From: Streptomyces sp. B1I3
GTDB lineage: Bacteria > Actinomycetota > Actinomycetes > Streptomycetales > Streptomycetaceae
Assembly (NCBI RefSeq): GCF_030816615.1
Contig: NZ_JAUSYD010000001.1
Span: 6,346,501-6,410,500, forward strand
Length of the DNA stretch: 64,000 nucleotides
Direction: 5' to 3'
The notes under the pieces are model-generated. The model did no database searches. It saw nothing but the letters and a program-made list of their open reading frames with translations, and was not told the origin of the DNA. Positions 58,724 to 64,000 of the stretch are shown piece by piece; positions within the stretch are counted from its first letter, which is position 1, and the number at the start of each line of letters is the position of its first letter. The translations under genes and the position numbers were made by a program.

Positions 58724-59506
58724 ATGCGACAGGTCACACGTAAAGGCCTGATCACCATGGCAGCCGCGGGCGGAGTGCTCGCGCTCGGTGGCGGCTACGC
58801 ACACGCCGACGCGGGAGCGGCCGGCGGCGCGTCGAACTCACCGGGAGTGCTCTCGGGGAATTCGATCCAGATTCCGGTCGATGTACCCGTCAATGTGTGC
58901 GGGAACTCCGTGGACGTCGGTGGTCTGCTCAACCCCACGGGCGGTAACGACTGCGGAAACGGCGCTGCGAGCGCCGCGCACGAGCAGACGTCGGACAGTT
59001 CCCCGTCCGGTCACGGCTCCGGCAGCTCGGCCCCTGGCGGCCACGGCTCAGCCAGCTCGGCCTCCGGCGGCCACGGTTCCGGACACGAGGCCCGGGACAG
59101 CGGAGCGGGAACCGGCAGGCACCGCGCCTCCGGCACCTCGGCACAGGCGGAGACGACCGGTTCGCCCGGCATCCTCTCCGGCAACCAGGTGCAGGTGCCG
59201 GTGGAGATCCCCGTGAACGTCTGCGGCAACAGCATCACCATCGGCGGTCTGCTCAACCCGGTCTTCGGCAACAGCTGCGAGAACGACACGGAGGCGCCCC
59301 CGCCCGTCGTGCCGCAGACGCCGCACACCCCCGGAAAGCCGATTGCTCCGCACACGCCGCAGGCTCCCGAGCCCCAACTGCTGCCGGGCGAGCAGCTCGC
59401 CCAGACGGGCGCCGGAGGGCTCGGCCTGCTGGTTCCGGCGAGCGCCGGACTGCTGCTCGCGGGTGCGGGCACGGTCCTGTACCGGCGCTCGCGCAGCGCC
59501 GCGTAA
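58724..59506 (+). CDS. Long, sortase-anchored chaplin with two chaplin domains
   Basis: A 260-residue secreted protein: signal peptide (about 1-29), first chaplin domain (SNSPGVLSGNSIQIPVDVPVNVCGNSVDVGGLLNPTGGNDCG), a low-complexity Ser/Gly/His linker, second chaplin domain (GSPGILSGNQVQVPVEIPVNVCGNSITIGGLLNPVFGNSCE), a Pro-rich stalk, and the wall-sorting signal LAQTG (225-229) followed by a hydrophobic helix and RRSRSAA tail. LAXTG is the class E sortase motif of Streptomyces. It anchors the chaplin layer to the wall. It corresponds to ChpA/B/C types; which one is not decided. Start ATG 58724 with CAGGAAAG. Confidence 0.93.
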   Translation: MRQVTRKGLITMAAAGGVLALGGGYAHADAGAAGGASNSPGVLSGNSIQIPVDVPVNVCGNSVDVGGLLNPTGGNDCGNGAASAAHEQTSDSSPSGHGSGSSAPGGHGSASSASGGHGSGHEARDSGAGTGRHRASGTSAQAETTGSPGILSGNQVQVPVEIPVNVCGNSITIGGLLNPVFGNSCENDTEAPPPVVPQTPHTPGKPIAPHTPQAPEPQLLPGEQLAQTGAGGLGLLVPASAGLLLAGAGTVLYRRSRSAA

Positions 59507-59593
59507 CGACGGCACCCGGAACGGCACCGCCGCCCGGGTGTGCCGGGCGCGGAGGAGGAGAGCGGGTTCCGCGGGTGCGGGGCCCGCTCCGTC

Positions 59594-59782
59594 CTACCAG
59601 GTGGCCCGGAGCTGGCGGATGATCCGGCGGCGCAACCGCACACGGCGACTGCCGTCGAAGCGCAGCGTCAATCGGTCCAACTCCCAGTGCCCGTACTCGG
59701 CATGGTCGGTCAGCAGGCGGGTCGCCTCCTTACGGGACACCCCGCGCGGCACGTACACGTCGACAAATTCGTATTCCGGCAT
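59594..59782 (-). CDS. DUF5703-family small protein
   Basis: A 62-residue protein beginning MPEYEFVDVYVPRGVSRKEATRLLTDHAEYGHWELDRLTL and ending in a very basic tail (FDGSRRVRLRRRIIRQLRATW). It is conserved among Streptomyces as a small protein of unknown function (DUF5703 type). The acidic-then-basic arrangement could bind nucleic acid, but nothing more can be said. Start ATG 59782, divergent from the hypothetical gene at 59830 with a 47-base gap. Confidence 0.8.
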   Translation of the reverse strand: MPEYEFVDVYVPRGVSRKEATRLLTDHAEYGHWELDRLTLRFDGSRRVRLRRRIIRQLRATW

Positions 59783-59829
59783 CGCATCTATTGTGCAAGC
59801 AGAGCCCTGGTACGGATAGCGTCTGCACT

Positions 59830-60492
59830 ATGTCTGATGCTGCGCAGCCCACCGCTGCCGAGGTACGCGCCGCCGCCGATGCAGTCAAAACCGCGCTCGA
59901 CCGCCACCTCGAGGCCGTCGAACGCCGTACCGGGGACGACGACCCCGCCGTCTACGACGCGTTCAACGCACTGGCCGCCGCGGCCGAGGTCTACGACGAA
60001 CTCCTCTACGACCGCTACGACGAGGTCACCCCCTTCGAGATCCCCGGCGCCGAGGATTCCCTGCCGCCGTACGCCGGTCCGGAGGAGCCGCACGCCCTCA
60101 GCGTGCTGATCAGGCGCGACTACGCGGTCGCGGAACCCTCGCGGTTGCTCGCCCAGGCACAGCGGCTCGCCGACCTGGATCCGGACAGCCAGGACGGCGG
60201 CGTGGCATCGGTGCCCGGCATTGGGGTGCATGCCGCGCTGGGCGTGCTCTTCGGGGAGTACGAGGCGGACGAGATCGCCTCACGGCACAAGGAGTTCGGA
60301 CTGGAGGAGGGGGACTCCACCCTCTGGGTGACCGCGGCCGAAGAACTGCCGGAGCCCGGAGAGTGGCTCGCGGAGCCGTTCGAGGACGCGGACCCCTCGC
60401 TGGTGGTCTGCCGCTTCGACGTCAGCTCGGTCTTCGACGAGGACGACGGGCCGGACGGGGATCCGGAAGGCTCCGCCACGGACCGTTCCTGA
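59830..60492 (+). CDS. Conserved hypothetical protein (actinobacterial)
   Basis: A 220-residue acidic soluble protein, not recognised beyond being conserved in Streptomyces next to the chaplin region. The N-terminal 70 residues are helical (EVRAAADAVKTALDRHLEAVERRTGDDDPAVYDAFNALAAAAEVYDELLYDRYDEVTPFE); the rest is mixed alpha/beta with the segment LSVLIRRDYAVAEPSRLLAQAQRLADLD. The C-terminal 25 residues are mostly Asp/Glu/Gly/Pro. No signal peptide or membrane segment. ATG 59830 chosen; earlier in-frame starts add a Cys-containing extension without support. Confidence 0.75.
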   Translation: MSDAAQPTAAEVRAAADAVKTALDRHLEAVERRTGDDDPAVYDAFNALAAAAEVYDELLYDRYDEVTPFEIPGAEDSLPPYAGPEEPHALSVLIRRDYAVAEPSRLLAQAQRLADLDPDSQDGGVASVPGIGVHAALGVLFGEYEADEIASRHKEFGLEEGDSTLWVTAAEELPEPGEWLAEPFEDADPSLVVCRFDVSSVFDEDDGPDGDPEGSATDRS

Positions 60493-60674
60493 CGCCCCGG
60501 CGCCGCGGCCCAACCGACTGACACCGTCCGCCGGAGGGACCTGCCGGCACCGCCCTGGGGCGGTACCGGCCTGGCACGGCTGCCGGCCCCGGAGCGCTGC
60601 GCTCCGGGGCCGGCAGCCGTGCCAGACGGCTCCGGCAGACGCCGGGCGGGGGGGGGGGGGGGGGGGGGGGGGGC
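60493..60674. other. Convergent gap with terminator and a 26-G run
   Basis: Between the hypothetical protein and the RecD-like gene, which converge. The first 80 bases have no clear feature; then come a 25-bp perfect hairpin (60572-60624) and a run of 26 consecutive G (60648-60673) that touches the RecD-like stop codon. Confidence 0.8.
60572..60624. terminator. Bidirectional terminator hairpin, 25-bp perfect stem
   Basis: The left arm 60572-60596 and right arm 60600-60624 are exact reverse complements with only a three-base loop. It is rich in GC, with no T-run, as often in Streptomyces. Located between convergent genes. Confidence 0.85.
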
Positions 60675-62954
60675 TCAGAGGGCGTCGGGGGCCTGCTGGG
60701 CCTCCAGGAGGGGGCGCAGCCGGGTCGTCCGCTCCTGGGCCGGGATCGCGGCCACGGCGTGCGGCAGTGCCTGATCCACCCCGTGCACCACGGACAGGTG
60801 CCGCTCGCCACGGCTGAACGCGGTGTACACCCAGGGCCGGCTCAGCGCCTGGGCGGCGTCACCGGGCAGCACGACCACCACGGCGGGCCAGCGCATCCCG
60901 GCCGCCTGATGGGCGCTGAGCGCCCAGCCGTGCCGCACCGAGGACTCCACGCGGTCCGGGGGCACGAGGACACCGGCGCCCGCGCACTCCAGGTGCAGCC
61001 CCTCGGCGTCGGCCGAGACCACCGAGCCGGGAACCGCCCTTCCAGGTGCCGGGACATGGACCACCCGGTCACCGGGGTCGAATCCGCCGAACCGGCCCGG
61101 GCCCGGATTGAGCCGCTGCTTGAGCGCCGCGTTGAGTGCCGTGGTGCCCGCCGGGCCGCCGTGTCCGACCGTGATCACCTGGGTGTCCGACGCGGGCACG
61201 CCGATGACCCGCGGCACCGAATCGGCGACCAGTTGCACCGTGCGGTGGACGGCCTCGCCCGCGTCACGGACGGGCACGATCACGACCTCCTTGCCGGGTG
61301 CGTCGACCTGGCCGAGCTCACCGATGCCGACACCCGACACCAGCTCGCCGATCGGTCCGGGGTCGGGGGTGCGCGACACGACCTGCGGGCAGGACCGGGC
61401 CGCCAGGACGTCCCCGAACACGCGCCCCGCGCCGGCGGACCCCAGCACGCCCGGATCACCGCTGAGCACCAGCCGCGTCCCGTCGGCGAGGGATTCCACC
61501 AGCATCGCCGCCGCCTCCACGTCGAGCTGAGGAGCGTCCAGGACGACCAGCAGGTCGATCGCGAGCGCCCCGTCCGCGTCCCTGCCCGGCTCCGCGGCAC
61601 CGGAGAGCAGGTCCCACAGAGTGACGGCCACCTGCGGGTCACCGGCCGCGGCGGCCAGCCTGCGCCGGCCGTCCTCGCTGTGGGTGGTGCCGAGGGCCCG
61701 CAGTCCCAGGCCCCCGGCCGCGGCGAGCAGGGCGGCGGGCTCGCCGCGGGCGCTCTCACCGCCGCTGTGGACGACCAGTCCGGCGCCCGCGACCGTCCGG
61801 ATCAGCTCGCCCGCCGAGGGAGACGGGGCGGCAGCGGCTGCCTCCGCCCAGTCGGCTTCCTTCTCGCAGCTGTTGACCAGCCGCGCCAGGCCGTCCGCGA
61901 GGCTCTCCTCGGCCAGGGCGTACCGGTCGAGGCCGAGCAGGACCCGTACGGGCTCCTCCCCGTCCCGTGAGCCGTCCGGTGAGCCGTCCCCCGAGCCGTC
62001 CTGAGTGCCGTCGCCGGCGCTCCCGGAGGCCGGCCCCTCGGGTCCGGAGGCGTCCGAGGTCTCCCCGGCGTCGACGCCGTCCTGGAAGACGAGCACGACA
62101 CCTTCGGACACGGCGTGCCCAACGGCCGCCCCGGGATCGGTCACCGCGTGCTCGGCGAGTGCGGCGCGCACCTGGGAGGCGTCCAGCGCGGTGTGGCCCC
62201 TCAGCGCGGCCCGCTCCAGCAGCCAGCCCACGAGCGCGGCCGTGCGCCGCCCGTCGTCCGGACCGCACTCGGCGCCCAGCAGGGCCCTCGCGAAGCCGTC
62301 GGCCTGCTCCGGACGGACGCCGGGCACGGACAACAGCTGCCAGGGATCCGCACGCAGGATCCCGGCGGCCTGTTCACCGAGTGCCGCGGCCGCCGGGCGG
62401 GCCAGGGACTCGGGGGCCCCGCCTTCGGCGAGCACCGCAGCGACGGAGGCCGCCGCTTCCGGGGAGGCGCTCCGCGCGCCGGCCTGCCCGGTGGACGGGG
62501 GAGGGGGCGATGACGGCCGTGCGGGCGGGGGCGCCGGGGTGGCGCGGCGGGGCGTGGGCGCCGACGCGGGCGAGTCGAAGAAGGCGGTGCCCGCCTTCTC
62601 GCCGCTCTCCACGGCCCGCACGGCCGCGAGCAGATCGGCGGCCGGACCGCTCAGCTTCGCACCGGCCGCGACGGGCCCCGCCTTCTCGGCCTTGCGCTTC
62701 TCGATCCGCTCATGGAGCTCGCGCTGGGCGGCAAGCTCCAACTCCGCCTCCGAGGGCGCGGGATTCGCGGCGTCGGCGACCTGCTCGGCCGCCGGGGCCT
62801 CCGCGCCCTCGGACGGCTGCTCAGCAGCGCCTTCGCCGGGTGTGCCGGCGGCGGCGGCCTCCGGACCCGCGTCCTCGCGGACTTCGCGGTCCCCGCGGTC
62901 CTCGTCGTTCTCGGCCGCGGGGTCCGGGGACTCGCCCCGGGGAAGCGCAGTCAC
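60675..62954 (-). CDS. RecD-like helicase-fold protein with degraded ATPase motifs
   Basis: A 759-residue protein. An acidic/Ala-rich N-terminus (about 1-170) precedes a helix-hairpin-helix region (DPWQLLSVPGVRPEQADGFARALL) and then a RecD2-like helicase body. Motif Ia-like and later motifs are recognisable (RLVLSGDPGVLGSAGAGRVFGDVLAA; WALSAHQAAGMRWPAVVVVLP; RPWVYTAFSRGERHLSVVHG). The Walker A loop is GGESARGEP (398-406), without the Lys and Ser/Thr needed to hold ATP, and Walker B reads LLVVLDAPQLD with Ala replacing the Glu. It may have become a structural or regulatory protein. GTG 62954 overlaps the aldo/keto reductase stop by GTGA. Confidence 0.82.
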   Translation of the reverse strand: MTALPRGESPDPAAENDEDRGDREVREDAGPEAAAAGTPGEGAAEQPSEGAEAPAAEQVADAANPAPSEAELELAAQRELHERIEKRKAEKAGPVAAGAKLSGPAADLLAAVRAVESGEKAGTAFFDSPASAPTPRRATPAPPPARPSSPPPPSTGQAGARSASPEAAASVAAVLAEGGAPESLARPAAAALGEQAAGILRADPWQLLSVPGVRPEQADGFARALLGAECGPDDGRRTAALVGWLLERAALRGHTALDASQVRAALAEHAVTDPGAAVGHAVSEGVVLVFQDGVDAGETSDASGPEGPASGSAGDGTQDGSGDGSPDGSRDGEEPVRVLLGLDRYALAEESLADGLARLVNSCEKEADWAEAAAAAPSPSAGELIRTVAGAGLVVHSGGESARGEPAALLAAAGGLGLRALGTTHSEDGRRRLAAAAGDPQVAVTLWDLLSGAAEPGRDADGALAIDLLVVLDAPQLDVEAAAMLVESLADGTRLVLSGDPGVLGSAGAGRVFGDVLAARSCPQVVSRTPDPGPIGELVSGVGIGELGQVDAPGKEVVIVPVRDAGEAVHRTVQLVADSVPRVIGVPASDTQVITVGHGGPAGTTALNAALKQRLNPGPGRFGGFDPGDRVVHVPAPGRAVPGSVVSADAEGLHLECAGAGVLVPPDRVESSVRHGWALSAHQAAGMRWPAVVVVLPGDAAQALSRPWVYTAFSRGERHLSVVHGVDQALPHAVAAIPAQERTTRLRPLLEAQQAPDAL

Positions 62955-63934
62955 AGCGTGCTCCAGTCCTGGTCGGGATAGCGGTGCACGGGCGCCGACA
63001 CGTCGTCGAGCGCCTGGCAGATCTCGTCAGGAAGACTAAGCGCCTCCACTGACAACGCCTCGCTCAGCTGCCGCGCGTTCCGCGCGCCGACGACCGGGGC
63101 CACCACTCCCGGGCGGTCCCGCACCCAGGCGAGCGCGACGAGGAGTGCCGTCGTGGCGAGGCCGTCCGCGGCCGTGGCCACCGCGTCCACGATCCTGCTC
63201 GCCGCGTCGTCGAGGTACGGCTCGACGAACGGAGCCAGCACCTCGGAGGCGCCGCGCGAGTCGGACGGGGTACCCGTGCGGTACTTTCCGGTCAGCACCC
63301 CGCGGCCCAGGGGGGACGACGGCAGCAGCCCCACCCCCAGGTCCAGTGCGGCCGGCAGCACCTCGCGCTCGACGCCCCGCTGCAGGAGTGAGTACTCCAT
63401 CTGCGTACTCGCGAGCCGGGTCCGGAGCCCGGGGGAGGCGAGCTGCCAGGTGGCCGCCTTCGCCAGCTGCCAGCCGCTGAAGTTCGACACGCCCGCGTAC
63501 CGGACACGGCCCGACGAGACGGCCAGGTCCAGTGCCTGCAGGGTCTCGTCCAGCGGTGTCACCGGGTCGAAGGCGTGGATCTGCCAGAGGTCGACGTAAT
63601 CCGTCCCCAGGCGCTCCAGGGAGGCGTCGAGGGCGGCGAGCAGATGGCCGCGCGACCCGTCGAAGCGGCGGTACGGGTCGGGCACGCTGCCCGCCTTGGT
63701 GGCGATGACCAGATCCTGTCGCGGAACGAGGTTGCCCAGGAGCCGCCCCAGCAGGTATTCGGCCTCTCCGCCGCCGTAGACGTCGGCCGTGTCGACGAGG
63801 GTGCCACCGGCGTCCCAGAAGGCTTTCAGCTGTTCGGCAGCGTCGTGCTCGTCGGTGTCCCGGCCCCACGTGAGGGTGCCGAGCCCGATCCGGGACACGC
63901 GAAGGCCGGTACGGCCCAGATACCTCTGCTCCAT
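62951..63934 (-). CDS. Aldo/keto reductase
   Basis: A 327-residue NADPH-dependent oxidoreductase with an (alpha/beta)8 barrel. Catalytic residues fit Asp and Tyr in LVDTADVYGGGEAE, Lys in VIATKAG, and His in DLWQIHAFD. The NADP-binding end reads VVGARNARQLSEAL. It reduces an aldehyde or ketone; the substrate is not readable. Start ATG 63934 (MEQRYLGRTGLRVSRIGLGTLTWG). It is the first gene of a pair with the RecD-like gene, four-base overlap. Confidence 0.93.
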   Translation of the reverse strand: MEQRYLGRTGLRVSRIGLGTLTWGRDTDEHDAAEQLKAFWDAGGTLVDTADVYGGGEAEYLLGRLLGNLVPRQDLVIATKAGSVPDPYRRFDGSRGHLLAALDASLERLGTDYVDLWQIHAFDPVTPLDETLQALDLAVSSGRVRYAGVSNFSGWQLAKAATWQLASPGLRTRLASTQMEYSLLQRGVEREVLPAALDLGVGLLPSSPLGRGVLTGKYRTGTPSDSRGASEVLAPFVEPYLDDAASRIVDAVATAADGLATTALLVALAWVRDRPGVVAPVVGARNARQLSEALSVEALSLPDEICQALDDVSAPVHRYPDQDWSTL

Positions 63935-64000
63935 GGGCGCTGAGATTACTGGCCAAGGGCGCACGGGGTGGCAGCCTGTGGACAGGGCGGCGGCCGGCGA

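Overview
The window is high-GC actinobacterial chromosome and almost certainly comes from a Streptomyces. Evidence: very strong GC bias at third codon positions, frequent GTG starts, a short chaplin next to a long sortase-anchored chaplin, an S-(hydroxymethyl)mycothiol dehydrogenase (mycothiol is actinobacterial), many TetR/GntR/MerR regulators, and Tat or Sec secreted hydrolases. The order gluconate permease, gluconokinase, GntR, then further on M20 peptidase, short chaplin, long chaplin matches my memory of the S. coelicolor core region around SCO1674-SCO1680; I could not check this.

Layout. 0-6.3 kb: end of a zinc alcohol dehydrogenase, a TetR-ArsR-EamA gene set (the EamA gene is frameshifted), an acyl-CoA dehydrogenase, a YiaA-type membrane protein, a TetR regulator and a MaoC hydratase. 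The last two carry the same 16-bp operator. 6.3-18.7 kb: the most interesting region. An ABC-F ribosome-protection-type protein is divergent from a tightly coupled run that reads as an unrecognised RiPP biosynthetic cluster: a 50-residue precursor peptide with a double-glycine leader motif and an apparent four-residue core, a family-5 solute-binding-fold protein without a signal peptide, two 2OG-Fe(II) oxygenases flanking a B12-binding radical SAM enzyme, an RRE plus E1/ThiF adenylating enzyme of the MccB type, an MFS exporter, and a two-subunit M16 peptidase. 18.7-27.2 kb: SoxR, a hypothetical protein, a secreted penicillin-acylase-family amidase, a secreted PGRP amidase with three mosaic C-terminal repeats, and a NamZ-type exo-muramidase. 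27.3-34.7 kb: an SDR-acyl-CoA synthetase-TetR operon and an APH-like kinase-acyl-CoA dehydrogenase operon linked by a shared 14-bp operator, with a secreted M28 aminopeptidase between them.

34.8-50 kb: oxidoreductases, a DMT-NUDIX-DUF202-DUF202 operon, an ASCH protein, an amino-acid permease, a molybdopterin/cytochrome b pair, the gluconate system, a mycothiol-dependent formaldehyde dehydrogenase with its metallo-hydrolase, and an RluA pseudouridine synthase. 50-56.5 kb: a secreted arabinan/rhamnogalacturonan set (GH43, SGNH acetylesterase, GH43, GH51) whose outer genes share a palindromic operator. 56.5-64 kb: terminator, tRNA-Leu(GAG), M20 peptidase, two chaplins, two small conserved proteins, a convergent terminator followed by a run of 26 G, a RecD-like protein with degraded ATPase motifs, and an aldo/keto reductase.

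How the parts work together: the RiPP region makes, modifies, cleaves and exports a small peptide, and the divergent ABC-F suggests that the product acts on the ribosome. That target and the cluster boundaries are inference. No insertion sequence, phage, CRISPR array or rRNA gene was seen.
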